This document shows positions 44,801 to 53,619 of a stretch of 64,000 nt of DNA, one piece after another (positions within the stretch are counted from its first letter, which is position 1; each line of letters starts with the position of its first letter). Source of the DNA: Capsulimonas corticalis (GTDB lineage: Bacteria > Armatimonadota > Armatimonadia > Armatimonadales > Capsulimonadaceae); contig NZ_AP025739.1 of the NCBI RefSeq assembly GCF_003574315.2, positions 7,564,001 to 7,628,000 on the forward strand, written 5' to 3'. The translations under genes were made by a program, and so were the position numbers. The notes under the pieces were generated by a model. That model saw only the letters and a program-made list of their open reading frames with translations, made no database searches and was not told where the DNA came from.

Positions 44801-44929
44801 AGGACCGATCGCGGCGTAACAGTCTTTGCTCACAACTGTGGCGTCCGGCATCGTGTTCGCCGCAGGACTTGCCAAAGCCGCTGATGAAAGTCCCAGAACC
44901 GCAAAAATCGCGAGTATCGATCGGATCAT
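41885..44929 (-). CDS. Secreted transglutaminase-like protein with Sel1 repeats and two discoidin domains
   Basis: 1014 aa with a signal peptide (ILAIFAVLGLSSAALA) and GGGAGA before the ATG. The middle (residues about 350-400) has GGECVPISKGTVDLYSGLNKPAMWSGQPGHANLITFQY, which resembles the Cys-then-His layout of transglutaminase/papain-like proteins. Sel1-like helices follow (YGQLRMGQRYSDGSGVSQSDDKAQELLASAASQGDVAAA). Two tandem F5/8-type C (discoidin) domains complete the C-terminus (KHLVDGAGMTGVIHDN..WVRFDFDHPVRFASLLIWNHN and QHLVDGSGMLGALHDN..WVKFHFTKPQKVDAILIWNHN). Probably binds or modifies a surface glycan or protein. Confidence 0.75.
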   Translation of the reverse strand: MIRSILAIFAVLGLSSAALASPAANTMPDATVVSKDCYAAIGPLLQKSGGILTPEVRSAYLNWAQKTVVQELRRNNQDVPAKCLAEVQQHDGVRTAMFGSVFPPDPSILQNYAQLREQLPADLMSKYRSLAIAMAVSKRIKGVETSDESKNIGRDYQPGFWGNDSLQTPASAEERDFIHYLADFMTESHVSAGDLYQDASLQERLRVFLGQHQVSSKFIDEVHKSVPFGECLKNAMVLLGQRPAARDPKPSTIVWMSHLAALNTSTPSSTPDQDGKPMPWPLFPIDMAPWPLLMPLAHPIPLSEADYIWEAFQGEHGPDRYHTYGPYRGDDDVMPDSLKPSKWFWDAWPDRIIHGGECVPISKGTVDLYSGLNKPAMWSGQPGHANLITFQYVDSAWTAEIEQPFAGGPDVTSAQWYFDEDPGTQIHFRDLYYWPGAEYHLGVALAMNIGLKSYIDTRMAANIFRAMPSEAKRTLGVRLLRNTLQVNPFNPEIWYRLAEQTPDAMQDLMLIEAAAKGDPALIDGHPGNGFPAKSGTNTASDQYWRTLAEFVTQFGLLSHPAAHGEEDRRRIYDYLKTVPGISAIDLASYAGKFTENNVAHANADAVDYDQKLAEAGDSYGQLRMGQRYSDGSGVSQSDDKAQELLASAASQGDVAAATILERMNPSIPADQVTVKGSSEYSQTQQAKHLVDGAGMTGVIHDNEQGAGTMWQTALHLEATSPVAGLAPSPAWVRFDFDHPVRFASLLIWNHNQPTLTDRGFRRTRIYGSADGATWISLTSSNVIEVPRANGGPSALPSIIPNDSPEQPLKSVIIAAEVEGGNYGGDCYGLSAVRFGVPRLPHVLPADMIAVTASSVYSPLQAPQHLVDGSGMLGALHDNAEAAQTMWHTLDGPVAKAPASGLPLSPGWVKFHFTKPQKVDAILIWNHNQATLTDRGFRKARIYGSSDGATWRPLTRNETIELPRATGSPIDGPTSIPNVLASQPLKSIIIAAEDVNGNYGGSCFGLSAVRFVTSR

Positions 44930-45019
44930 AATGTCTCCCGTGGATAGATGACCAAGAATATTCCTTTTCTTATGGTATTCTCACACTTGCAGCAATTGCC
45001 AGACAAGGAGAGCTCATTT

Positions 45020-46705
45020 ATGTCGGCTTGTGCAGGGACGAACGGTATTAATATACCGTTTCAACGCCGTATTCGTATGGAGAACTTCGATGATGGCGGG
45101 CTTTCGACGGGACCGAGACGAATCGAGATCTATCTGCCCGAAAATTACGAGGAAACCGACGAGCGTTATCCTGTCATCTATTTCAGTGACGGTGGCAATG
45201 CATTCTCCCGTCCCGGCGCGACAATGGCTGTAGATGCGGCGTACGATCAGCTCATTGATGACGGGCTGATTAACCCAGGGATATTCGTCGCCATCGGCTT
45301 GGCAAGTGTGGCGAGCCGGCTCGAATCCTTCACGCCGACGACACACAGGAGCGGCGGTGGCCTGGGAGGATATTACCGATTCATCTCCGAACGGCTCAAA
45401 CCCTACATCGATACCCACTACCGAACCAAGCCGGAACCAGCTTCCACAGGGATCGCCGGATACTCTTCGAGTGGATCGGCAGCCTTTATCATGGCTTATA
45501 CTCACCCGGAAACATTCGGTCTCGCCGGCTGCATGTCGCCAAGCTTGTGGTCGGATCATCGATACTCTCTCAAGCTGCTGACGGAGGGGAACGGCGCAAA
45601 GAGACCGGTTCGATTCTGGCTTGATGCGGGAGGCGGAGAATACGAGATGTGGGGAGACGTTACAAGCGCGAGCCATCTGCTGGAGCAGCATGGCTGGATC
45701 CCCGGCGACGATCTGGCCGCCTACTTCGATTATCCCGCCGATCACAACTTTGAAGCCGGCGCAGGGCGAATGCGCCAAATGCTCCACTTTCTGCTGCGGA
45801 ACTCTCCCTATGAATTGGAACGATACCAGCTTGTGTCTGCAACAAACCTGGAGGCAGAGAAAATTGATCTTAGCTCTGGGGTTCGAGGCATTGTCGGCGC
45901 GGAAGCCTGGTATACCAATGGGTTTCGCCTGACGGTCCCTCACCCGAATCTCACCCTCGCGGACACAGCGATTGCAGTCCTGGATACACACGACCCAATT
46001 CGGCTTCACGGTGTCTCACAAGGCGAAACGACGATCTCATCGACTTACCACGGCTATATGGCGTCATTGCCCATCATCGGCTGCGATCCGGACAATCTCG
46101 TGAATTATTTGCCGTGTCCTCAATCGGATATCGTCCCCAATGCGTCGGGTAGCCTTACCGAAACCTTCGCCCTGCCCTACTCGATCGACGACACGCAGCA
46201 GAAAACACTGGCCCGCTTCGGCGTCTCGTATGACGAAGCGCATGTTCATATTGCCGTTCATGTCTTGGACAGCACAGTCATCATCGAACCAGGCAAACTG
46301 CCCTGGGAGCAGGATGCAGTCGAGATCAATATAGACATACGGCCGGAAGAAGACATACGAACCGTGATCAGTTCGTATACAAATTCTCTGGCGTTTTACT
46401 TAGTTCCAAGAAGCCCCGACGGATTGATCTGTATCTACGATCCAGAAACGTGTGGATGGACCGACGCCCTGCCGCCCGGCATCCATGGCTCATGCGCCGC
46501 CGCGCCCGGTGGCTACAATGCCGTACTCTCGATCCCCGCCAGCGAATGGCGCAGCCGCCAGGGCGATCCCTGGAAGACCTTCCGCCTGAATATTCGCATC
46601 AACAGTGTCGATGTCATCGGCGGTCCAGCGACGGAGACATGCTGGCAAATAGCTTGGGAGAAATTTTTGAGCCCGATTGGAACGGGAGTATTTCGAAGAC
46701 AGTAA
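45020..46705 (+). CDS. Esterase (enterochelin esterase/esterase D-like) with C-terminal CBM9-like domain
   Basis: 561 aa from ATG 45020, with AGGAG nine bases upstream; the frame extends to 44948 without support. The alpha/beta-hydrolase domain shows RRIEIYLPENYEETDERYPVIYFSDGG, the nucleophile elbow GIAGYSSSGSAAF and a late histidine in YPADHNFEAGAGRM. The C-terminal 190 residues (LPYSIDDTQQKTLARFGVSYDEAHVHIAVHVLDSTVI..WEQDAVEINIDIRPEED) resemble family 9 carbohydrate-binding/DOMON-like sandwiches. No signal peptide is obvious. It may deacetylate or deferuloylate plant polysaccharides. It is divergent from the discoidin-domain gene. Confidence 0.82.
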   Translation: MSACAGTNGINIPFQRRIRMENFDDGGLSTGPRRIEIYLPENYEETDERYPVIYFSDGGNAFSRPGATMAVDAAYDQLIDDGLINPGIFVAIGLASVASRLESFTPTTHRSGGGLGGYYRFISERLKPYIDTHYRTKPEPASTGIAGYSSSGSAAFIMAYTHPETFGLAGCMSPSLWSDHRYSLKLLTEGNGAKRPVRFWLDAGGGEYEMWGDVTSASHLLEQHGWIPGDDLAAYFDYPADHNFEAGAGRMRQMLHFLLRNSPYELERYQLVSATNLEAEKIDLSSGVRGIVGAEAWYTNGFRLTVPHPNLTLADTAIAVLDTHDPIRLHGVSQGETTISSTYHGYMASLPIIGCDPDNLVNYLPCPQSDIVPNASGSLTETFALPYSIDDTQQKTLARFGVSYDEAHVHIAVHVLDSTVIIEPGKLPWEQDAVEINIDIRPEEDIRTVISSYTNSLAFYLVPRSPDGLICIYDPETCGWTDALPPGIHGSCAAAPGGYNAVLSIPASEWRSRQGDPWKTFRLNIRINSVDVIGGPATETCWQIAWEKFLSPIGTGVFRRQ

Positions 46706-46744
46706 AGAGATCGCCCAAATTTGAGCGCGACTCAAAATGCAGGG

Positions 46745-46780
46745 CGGCCGCCAAAGGAAATTCCTTCGGCGGCCGTTTTT
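46745..46780 (+). terminator. Rho-independent terminator after the CBM9 esterase
   Basis: CGGCCGCC pairs with GGCGGCCG, with an inner GGAA/TTCC helix, followed by TTTTT. It lies 40 bases after the esterase stop and 23 bases before the end of the opposing Uma2 gene. Confidence 0.85.
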
Positions 46781-46802
46781 GCGCGCCGCTGATTTTGCGA
46801 AT

Positions 46803-47411
46803 TTATGGAAGTATTTCGTCCACCGCAATACTTCGTCCAGGCGTCAATAGCGGCTCAACGCTGTCGCCGGCGCGGTGGGCCGTAATCTCAACATACCCTG
46901 TCTCCGTCGGCTGGCGATAAACCTCAATCTGTGTGTCCACAAGGTTGACAATCCAGTATTCTGGAATATGGGCGTCGGAATAGAGCCGGGCTTTAATGGT
47001 GCGGTCGTAGGTAAGTGTGCTATCGGAAATCTCGACGATGAGCTGGATGTCGTGCTGGTTAGGATGCCATGTCAGATATTCGCGCCATGAGCCTGTGGCG
47101 ACGACGACATCCGGCTCCGGCTCGCTGGGATTGGTCGCGTCTCCGAGCGTCATGGGGACTTGTGTCCTGATAGTAAATCCGATGCCGAATGCAGATTCTA
47201 AAAGCGCCGCAAGGGGATTCGTCAGCGCAGCGTGCGGCGGACTTGCTGGAGCCATTTCGATGATTGCTCCTTCGATCATCTCAACACGCTGGTCGCGAAA
47301 GATGCCAATGTCGCCCATCGTGTAGTAGTCATCGCGACTAAAGAGATGTCGATGCAGCCCGCTCAATCCAGCGCCATTGGCGGAACGAATCTCGTGCTCC
47401 AGAATCGCCAT
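46803..47411 (-). CDS. Uma2 family restriction-endonuclease-like protein (DUF820)
   Basis: 202 aa from ATG 47411, preceded by GGAGG. The PD-(D/E)xK-type core is seen in RVEMIEGAIIEMAPASPPHAALTNPLAALLE, PSEPEPDVVVATGSWREY, DIQLIVEISDSTLTYDRTIKARLYSDAHIPEYWIVNLVDTQIEVYRQP, with the catalytic Asp, Glu and Lys-adjacent residues in the PDVVV and LIVEISD blocks. Uma2 proteins are abundant in cyanobacteria and Armatimonadota; their role is unproven and may include DNA degradation or repair. Confidence 0.9.
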   Translation of the reverse strand: MAILEHEIRSANGAGLSGLHRHLFSRDDYYTMGDIGIFRDQRVEMIEGAIIEMAPASPPHAALTNPLAALLESAFGIGFTIRTQVPMTLGDATNPSEPEPDVVVATGSWREYLTWHPNQHDIQLIVEISDSTLTYDRTIKARLYSDAHIPEYWIVNLVDTQIEVYRQPTETGYVEITAHRAGDSVEPLLTPGRSIAVDEILP

Positions 47412-47505
47412 GACATCCTCCAATCACATAACATCTCGAAAATTTATTGTACCTGGATGACGCTGGGATTATTGGTCCTTTGCCAGACCGGATCGCTTTG
47501 AGGCT

Positions 47506-49227
47506 TTATCTCCCAAACGCCGGCACATCGCTCCATCGGTTTGGGATTCCATCGGCCGCCAGCTCGCTTTGAAACGCCGACAGCAGCGCGGGGTCGGCGC
47601 GGACTTGGTGTGGCTCAACATGGTGTTCCAGGCAGAAGGCTGCGAGGCGGCCGGCGATTTCTCCGATGAGCCAGGCTTGGGGATGGACGCGGAGGGATGC
47701 GGCGGCGAGGCGGCTGGCGCCGATGTTTTTGGAGGCGGGGAGGACGTTGCTGGGGCCGGATCGGGCGATGAAGGCGCCGAGCGGGATTTCGTATGGCAGG
47801 GCGGACTTCAGCAGCGGCGGTTCGTTCCGGCTGGGGTGGATGTCGATCGCGTACAGGCCGATGCCGACGGAGTCGAAGAATTCGGTTCCGGCCGCTGCGT
47901 CCGGGTTTTCTTCGGTCGGCAGCATGTCGTTTTCGCGGATGACATATTCGGACAGCAGACGGCGGGATTCCCGGATGTAGGGCAGCACGCCAAAGCCGTC
48001 GCCGCCAAGTACGTCTCCGGCGGCCTGCATCTCGGGGTAGCCGGTTCCGCCGTCGTCGCGTGGGCACTCGGTTTGCAGCCAGTAAAGGAATCCCTGCGCG
48101 AACGCCTTGGCGCGAATCAGGATGCGAAGCTGTTCCTGAGGCGCCTTGCCGATGAAGCTTTCCAGATGAAAGTCGTTCCCGCTCCAGTTGATCAGAGCGA
48201 TGTCCTGGGCGTACTGCGGGTTCCGGTCGAAGCTGGACGCCGCGACGAGGCGCCGGTATGTCCAGAACGGTCCGGCGGCCCCGGGAGCCTTTTCGAAGAC
48301 TTTGTAGGGGACGGGGCCGCGTGGTTCGGGATACTTGTAGATAAGAGAGTATTCGCCCAGCGATTTGAAGTATTCATATTCGTCTGGTTTCGACGCCGTG
48401 GGCAGGACGGCGTCCGGGTTCCAGCGCACATCGAACGAATAGGTGAAGCTCTGGATCCAGTCGGGGTGGGCTTGCGACGGCGCGTCCGGCTCGTGATAGG
48501 CGCCCTGCGCCTCCTGCCCCAGCGTCCACGGCGCGCCCGAGAGGTTGAGGACATCGCCCAGTTCGCCCGCGTCCAGCACATACTGCGCGCCGATCCGGAT
48601 AATCTTTCCCGTGTCCAGATTGACAAAATCCAAATAGCTCACTTTTCCGTTGCCGGGATAACGCTGGACGGCGACGAGCTGATGGCGCAGCAGAACGCGT
48701 CGAATCCCAGATGGCCCCATCCATGGCTTCAGTCGATCCCAGAGGGCGGCTTCCCAAACGTTCGGCTCGCCCGAAGTCGTTCCGACCCAGCACTGGCCGA
48801 CATTCTTTTGGCGAGGCGCCTGGATGCCGGAAAGCTGGGCGTAATGGTCCCATACTTGCCGGCGCAGCGCCCGGTAGTGCGGCGTCCCCGGTCCGGGGAT
48901 TTGATCGATAAACCGGTTCTCATCCGGGGTGCTGACGCCCTGAGTCGTTAGTTGTCCGCCAAGGTGCGATGTCAGCTCCACCAGGATCACGGAGATTCCT
49001 CGCCGCGCCAGATCCTCCGCCGCTGCGGACCCGCCCAAGCCGCCGCCGACAATGAGCGCCTGGCATGTCGGCACATCGGTGGGGAACCGGCCGACGGGCG
49101 ACAGACACAGACGCTCAGGGTCGAGCGCCACGCGCGGCGCGGCGTGGGCGATTGCGGGGGAGATCAGGAAACACGCGGCGGCGCAAAGCCGCCAGGAGAA
49201 GGAGGGTCGGGGCATACGGGATCTCAT
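47506..49227 (-). CDS. Secreted FAD-dependent oxidoreductase
   Basis: 573 aa with a signal peptide (RLCAAACFLISPAIAHA). The dinucleotide-binding motif is CQALIVGGGLGGSAAAEDLARRGISVILVELTSHLGGQ (residues about 55-92). The later region YVLDAGELGDVLNLSGAPWTLGQEAQ and the C-terminal NIGASRLAAASLRVHPQAWLIGEIAGRLAAF match the FAD_oxidored (PF12831) family, which often occurs beside polysaccharide-degradation genes. Substrate unknown. It lies close to the beta-helix protein gene (49292-50998) in the same direction (64-base gap), so they may share a transcript. Confidence 0.85.
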   Translation of the reverse strand: MRSRMPRPSFSWRLCAAACFLISPAIAHAAPRVALDPERLCLSPVGRFPTDVPTCQALIVGGGLGGSAAAEDLARRGISVILVELTSHLGGQLTTQGVSTPDENRFIDQIPGPGTPHYRALRRQVWDHYAQLSGIQAPRQKNVGQCWVGTTSGEPNVWEAALWDRLKPWMGPSGIRRVLLRHQLVAVQRYPGNGKVSYLDFVNLDTGKIIRIGAQYVLDAGELGDVLNLSGAPWTLGQEAQGAYHEPDAPSQAHPDWIQSFTYSFDVRWNPDAVLPTASKPDEYEYFKSLGEYSLIYKYPEPRGPVPYKVFEKAPGAAGPFWTYRRLVAASSFDRNPQYAQDIALINWSGNDFHLESFIGKAPQEQLRILIRAKAFAQGFLYWLQTECPRDDGGTGYPEMQAAGDVLGGDGFGVLPYIRESRRLLSEYVIRENDMLPTEENPDAAAGTEFFDSVGIGLYAIDIHPSRNEPPLLKSALPYEIPLGAFIARSGPSNVLPASKNIGASRLAAASLRVHPQAWLIGEIAGRLAAFCLEHHVEPHQVRADPALLSAFQSELAADGIPNRWSDVPAFGR

Positions 49228-49291
49228 TCACGTCGACGATTGGCTGGATCGCTCCGTGAATAAGATACCCGTTTTGACGACGGCGCGGCGT

Positions 49292-50998
49292 TCAGCGAAT
49301 GATGTTGCCCTTGTTTGTCACATTGTCACAGTCCGTTGTGACAATGGCGTCGTCCTTTTGCCGCTCGGCGAGCCAGCGGATATAATCGGCGTTCTTGGAC
49401 GCGGTCGCTCGAATCGTGACATTGTTCGTGATCGCCAGCCGATCCGTGGAGGTGATCTTCAGCGACGGCAGCACCGAGCCGATGACTTTGTTTCCGGAGA
49501 TTGTGATGTGGCGATGCGCGCCCGCCGGCGCGACCGCGCCGGTTCCTCCGGTGGCCGTGACGGTGATCGCGGAGCGGCGGCAGTTGACGATGGTGTTGTT
49601 CTTAATGACGACATTGTTTGAGCTGCCCGACTCCAGCCACCAGTACTCCGGAGTCACCAGGATCGCCTCCATCCAGGAACCGGTAATCGTATTCCCGGAC
49701 ACCTCGCCGTCGCTCGCCTTGATCAGAATGCCGCGCGAGCGATTGAACCCAAAATCGCAGTTCTTCACGGCGAAGCCGTTGCCGGTGCGCCGGGCCGAGC
49801 AGATCAGCGATCCCATCGGCAGATCGGCGTCACGATCGATCGTCACTTTGTAGGCGTCGGGGGTCCATTGCGTGCGCAGGCCAGCGTCCATCTGCTGCTT
49901 GCTCAGAAACTCCCGCTCGGCGTCCGTGATCTTGCCGTCGGGCTCGACCTTGGTGACCACGGCGTCGGGCAGACGCGCGCCGGAATAAGTCAGCAGCTCC
50001 ACTGGCTCGCCCGGTGCGTAGATGTCATCCTTCACCAGAACGCGCAGCACATTCCCCTGCCGCGACGTGATCATATTGTAGCTGCCGTGGATGTTGACAC
50101 AGTCGTCGCCCATAAATTTGGCGCTGCATCCCAGGTAGGACGGCCCCTTGGCGGCGCCGCCGCTATGGTAAGCATCGGCGTCCAGGGAACGCATGCGCGG
50201 GTCCGCGCGATGGACGATATCCTCGGCCGGCGGACACCGATCGATCCGGCAGTGGGAATAGATGCTAGCGCTGCACCCGAATTCGATAAATCCAAAGCAG
50301 TTGGAGGCGTAGACCGTGATGTTCTCCAGCTTCGTTCCGACGCTATGATCCAGCGTCACCGCATGCGGCGCGCTCCCATCCGGCGCGTGCTCCGCGCCGA
50401 TCACAATGATATCGCCGATCTGCTCCGGATCGTTCGCGCTTCCCGAGCCCTTGGTCACGCGCAGGTGACTCGCATCGACCGCTTCGATCTTGGAGACATC
50501 GCAGTCGTCACGCCGCAGCGTACGAGTATCGGGCCGAAAGACTTCATACTTGAAATTGGTCGCCTGGTCCGCCGCCGGATATCCGGCGAACAGCTCGATG
50601 TCAGTGACCTTTTTGTCCGCGCTCAGCGCCGTGATCTTCCCTTGCGTGAAGGGCAAGGGATCGTAGTCGATCTTCAGCCCGCGCACGGTCAGCCCATCGC
50701 ATCGATCAATCGAGAGAGCGCGCGTTGTCTGCGTGCAGATCATTTCGACGCCATCGGCAACGATCGTCACGCCGTGCAGATCCGCCAGCCGTAAATGCTC
50801 CGCGTGATGCGGCGTCACGCGATACATCCCCGGCGGAATGACGATCCGCTTCTGACCCGCCTGCACGGCCTTATCCACATACCCCTGAATATCGAAGTCT
50901 TTTCCCATCGGCGCCGCCATGGCGCCGACCGGCAAAAAAGCGCCGGCGGCGACAAACGCTCCGGCGGCCACGACAGCAATGGCGTCTTTCAATTGCAT
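49292..50998 (-). CDS. Secreted right-handed beta-helix protein, possibly GH110-like
   Basis: 568 aa with a signal peptide (AVVAAGAFVAAGAFLPVGAMA). Repeating beta-helix rungs cover residues 90-540 (GFIEFGCSASIYSHCRID, NGFAVKNCDFGFNRSRGILIKASDGEVSGNTITGSW, ITISGNKVIGSVLPSLKITSTDRLAITNNV). The central motif SLDADAYHSGGAAKGPSYLGCSAKFMGDDCVNIHGSYN resembles the catalytic MGDDxxNxHG region of GH110 alpha-1,3-galactosidases. It could instead be a pectate-lyase-like or sulfated-glycan enzyme. Acidic residues for catalysis are plausible but not confirmed. Confidence 0.75.
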   Translation of the reverse strand: MQLKDAIAVVAAGAFVAAGAFLPVGAMAAPMGKDFDIQGYVDKAVQAGQKRIVIPPGMYRVTPHHAEHLRLADLHGVTIVADGVEMICTQTTRALSIDRCDGLTVRGLKIDYDPLPFTQGKITALSADKKVTDIELFAGYPAADQATNFKYEVFRPDTRTLRRDDCDVSKIEAVDASHLRVTKGSGSANDPEQIGDIIVIGAEHAPDGSAPHAVTLDHSVGTKLENITVYASNCFGFIEFGCSASIYSHCRIDRCPPAEDIVHRADPRMRSLDADAYHSGGAAKGPSYLGCSAKFMGDDCVNIHGSYNMITSRQGNVLRVLVKDDIYAPGEPVELLTYSGARLPDAVVTKVEPDGKITDAEREFLSKQQMDAGLRTQWTPDAYKVTIDRDADLPMGSLICSARRTGNGFAVKNCDFGFNRSRGILIKASDGEVSGNTITGSWMEAILVTPEYWWLESGSSNNVVIKNNTIVNCRRSAITVTATGGTGAVAPAGAHRHITISGNKVIGSVLPSLKITSTDRLAITNNVTIRATASKNADYIRWLAERQKDDAIVTTDCDNVTNKGNIIR

Positions 50999-51094
50999 AA
51001 TGTTCTCATCAATCCATCGATCGAATTATTCTCTGGTTGATTATTATAACAATATGACATTGATTTGTACAGAGGCTATTTTCCGATGGCGCCC

Positions 51095-51119
51095 GGCCCC
51101 CTAGCGGGAGCCGGACGCC
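51095..51119. terminator. Weak hairpin after the DUF899 gene
   Basis: GGCGCCCGGC near 51089 pairs with GCCGGACGCC near 51110 with one mismatch. It lies about ten bases past the DUF899 stop. There is no U-tract, so termination is uncertain. Confidence 0.3.
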
Positions 51120-51128
51120 GTATTCTTC

Positions 51129-51857
51129 TTAGCCGTAAGTTGGCTTTTGCGGCCATCCGGGAGGCGAGTCTTCAAAGTCCTCCTGGCGGCCGTACGGAGT
51201 GACATCAAGGATATTGTAAGAGTCGGTGATGTCTTCCACTCCTCGCTCGAAGGTGGAGTAGGTGTGAAACACATCGTCGCCGACGCGGAAGAAGACGCTC
51301 AAGCCCGGAGTTTCTCCGGGGGTAATGGGCCGCCCGTTCTTTTCTTCAATCTCCGCTTTGCTGCGATAGTTATACTCGATGGGCGCAACGCTTTCGTCGA
51401 GCGTCGCATGGAAGTCGTAATTGAAATCGCTTCCAAAGGACGAATACCAGGAAATATCCCATCCCTTGCTCGCCTTGTACGCCTCCAGTTTCGCCAGAGG
51501 AGCGCGGGAAATCACGGCGAAGGCTGTGTCGCGCTCGGCCAGCATGGACAGATCGCCGATGGCGTCCACAAAGCCTGTACACCCCATGCAGCCCTTTTCC
51601 CATTCGGGATCGAACATGAAGTGGTAGATCACCAACTGATGGCGGCCTTCGAATAAGTCGACCAGGGTCTTCTTTCCCTGGGGAGTATCGAAAATGTATT
51701 GTTTCTCCAGCCTGACCATGGGAAGCCGGCGGCGCTCGGCGTTCACGCGGTCACGCTGCCTTGTGAATTCCTTCTCATTCGTCAGAAGCTTTTTGCGCTC
51801 GACGAGCCATTCGTCTTGCGATACGATCTTTGGAATTGCGGTCTCCGTAACAGTCAT
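51129..51857 (-). CDS. DUF899 family thioredoxin-like protein
   Basis: 242 aa from ATG 51857, preceded by AAAGGA. The sequence matches the DUF899 family: [79 protein letters not shown], and [26 protein letters not shown]. The CMGC site is in the position of the thioredoxin CxxC. The enzyme activity is not established. It lies 44 bases downstream of the VOC gene and shares its direction. Confidence 0.92.
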   Translation of the reverse strand: MTVTETAIPKIVSQDEWLVERKKLLTNEKEFTRQRDRVNAERRRLPMVRLEKQYIFDTPQGKKTLVDLFEGRHQLVIYHFMFDPEWEKGCMGCTGFVDAIGDLSMLAERDTAFAVISRAPLAKLEAYKASKGWDISWYSSFGSDFNYDFHATLDESVAPIEYNYRSKAEIEEKNGRPITPGETPGLSVFFRVGDDVFHTYSTFERGVEDITDSYNILDVTPYGRQEDFEDSPPGWPQKPTYG

Positions 51858-51901
51858 GGAACTAATCCTTTCGACGACGGCCGGCGGCCCGGCCATCTTG
51901 G

Positions 51902-52315
51902 TTATTTCGCGGCCTTCTCGTAGTTGAGTCCCCACCGGATTTCGAATTTGTCGGTGAGGTGACCAAATTTCGAGCCCCAGAAGGAGTCGCCCAGCGGGCA
52001 CATGATGCTTCCTCCTTCGGAGAGTTTGGCGAATAATCGATCGATCTCTTCCTCGCTTTCGCACGTCACCATCAGCGACATATTGTTCCCTGTCACAAGC
52101 CCATCCAACACCATGTCGGACGCCATCAGGAGAACGCCGCCGTTTGTCAGGGCTGAGTGCAGCACGCCTTGGCGCGCTTCCGGCGGCATATGCTCCTCGA
52201 TGGGAGAGCCGGCGATCGTCTGAATCTCCAGGTCACCGCCAAAGCATTCTTGATAGAACGCCATCGCCTCACGGGTGTTGCCTTTGAAGTGGATGTAACC
52301 GTTGATCAGAGTCAT
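51902..52315 (-). CDS. PhnB-like VOC family protein
   Basis: 137 aa, preceded by AAGGA. The vicinal-oxygen-chelate fold of the PhnB/3-demethylubiquinone methyltransferase-like group is shown by [43 protein letters not shown] and [27 protein letters not shown]. Small-molecule binding or metal-dependent chemistry is likely but not specified. Such proteins commonly sit with AHSA1 and YCII genes, as in this cluster. Confidence 0.9.
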   Translation of the reverse strand: MTLINGYIHFKGNTREAMAFYQECFGGDLEIQTIAGSPIEEHMPPEARQGVLHSALTNGGVLLMASDMVLDGLVTGNNMSLMVTCESEEEIDRLFAKLSEGGSIMCPLGDSFWGSKFGHLTDKFEIRWGLNYEKAAK

Positions 52316-52371
52316 GTTCCGTTTCCTTTCCTGAGATTGTTCTGGTCATTGAAATCGCGGGACGCGGGCCG

Positions 52372-53580
52372 TCAATCGTCGATCGCCTGATAGGCCAGCG
52401 TCCAGAAGTCCTGATATGTGCAAATATCGTCGGCGCTCATCATAATGCGCTGAGTCAACAGGGCGCCCGCCAGATTCTCGCGCGGATCGGCGCGCCAGGT
52501 TACGCCAAAGCCGCCGTCCCAGCCGTAGGTTCCCGGGCTCCAGGCGACGCCGTCGCGCCGTGTCGTCACGCTCATGCCAAGCCCCCAGCCCTGGTTATCC
52601 CAAAAGCCGGGATAGAACGGGGACACCGCCTTTTGCTCCGGCGTGATCTGATCGGTCGTCATGAGCTCGATGGCGGGACGCGAGAGAATTCGGCGCGCGC
52701 CATAGCGCCCCATGCCAAGCATCATCTGGCTGAAGGCGCACAGGTCGTCGGCGGTCGAGACCAGGCCGCCGCCCCCGGATTCGAACGGCGGCGGCTGCGA
52801 CCAGCGGCCGCCGCGCGCGGAATCGAAGACCGTGAGTCCGCCGGACGCCGCATCAGGATGATAAGGCGTCGCCAGCCGGTCCAGCTTGGATTCGGGAACA
52901 GAGAATCCCGTATCCCTCATGCCGAGCGGCTCGAAGATCCGCTCCTCTAAGAGCTGGCCCAGGCTGACGCCGGCGACACGGGCGATCAGCACCCCAAGCA
53001 CATCGGCGCCGGTGTGATACATCCAGCGCTCGCCCGGCTGATGCGCCAGCGGCAGGGAGCCGAGACGCTCGATCCAGAGATCGGGTGAGAGTGTCGGCGG
53101 ATTTGGACCGGGAGACATTCCCGCCTCCTCAATCGCCGTCTGGACGGGATACTGTCCGGGAGGCGCCGCCACATACCCATAGCCGAGCCGGAATGTGAGC
53201 AGGTCGCGCAGCGTGATCGGGCGAGCGGCCGGCACGGTGTCGTCCATTGCGCTGTCGATCGCACGGAGGACCTTTCGGTCCGCAAGCTCCGGAAGCCAGG
53301 GGTCCACGGGATCGTCAAGCCGCAGCTTGGTTTCTTCCACGAGGGTCATCGCCGCCGCCGCGACAATCGGCTTGGAGACGGACGCGATTCGAAAAATCGT
53401 GTCGCGCCGCATCGGCGCCCGGCTTTCCAAATCCTGCACGCCATGCGTCGTGACGTGAACCTCACCCTCGCGATAGAGCAGCGCAACCAGGCCGGGCAAG
53501 TAACCGCGATCGACATAATCGCCCAGCAAAGCGGACATACGTTCGATTCTCAGCGCCGAGAATTCCCTCGATTTTGACAT
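52372..53580 (-). CDS. Serine beta-lactamase-like hydrolase (class C/esterase fold)
   Basis: 402 aa, start supported by GAGGGAG. The SxxK motif is SVSK at residues 67-70, the tyrosine motif is YHTG near residue 190 (YxN is not kept), and RPITLRDLLTFRLGYGY and IFEPLGMRDTGFSVPESKL are family landmarks. No signal peptide is present, so it is likely a cytoplasmic esterase or peptidase rather than an antibiotic-resistance beta-lactamase. Substrate unknown. It belongs to the minus-strand cluster with DoxX upstream. Confidence 0.9.
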   Translation of the reverse strand: MSKSREFSALRIERMSALLGDYVDRGYLPGLVALLYREGEVHVTTHGVQDLESRAPMRRDTIFRIASVSKPIVAAAAMTLVEETKLRLDDPVDPWLPELADRKVLRAIDSAMDDTVPAARPITLRDLLTFRLGYGYVAAPPGQYPVQTAIEEAGMSPGPNPPTLSPDLWIERLGSLPLAHQPGERWMYHTGADVLGVLIARVAGVSLGQLLEERIFEPLGMRDTGFSVPESKLDRLATPYHPDAASGGLTVFDSARGGRWSQPPPFESGGGGLVSTADDLCAFSQMMLGMGRYGARRILSRPAIELMTTDQITPEQKAVSPFYPGFWDNQGWGLGMSVTTRRDGVAWSPGTYGWDGGFGVTWRADPRENLAGALLTQRIMMSADDICTYQDFWTLAYQAIDD

Positions 53581-53619
53581 TCGACTCCCTCTGTTGCGTT
53601 TTACTTGGATTTTCGTCTC

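Noticed and set aside
52372-53580. Antibiotic-resistance beta-lactamase
   Set aside because: It lacks a signal peptide and the YxN motif; the sequence fits the broad beta-lactamase-fold esterase group.
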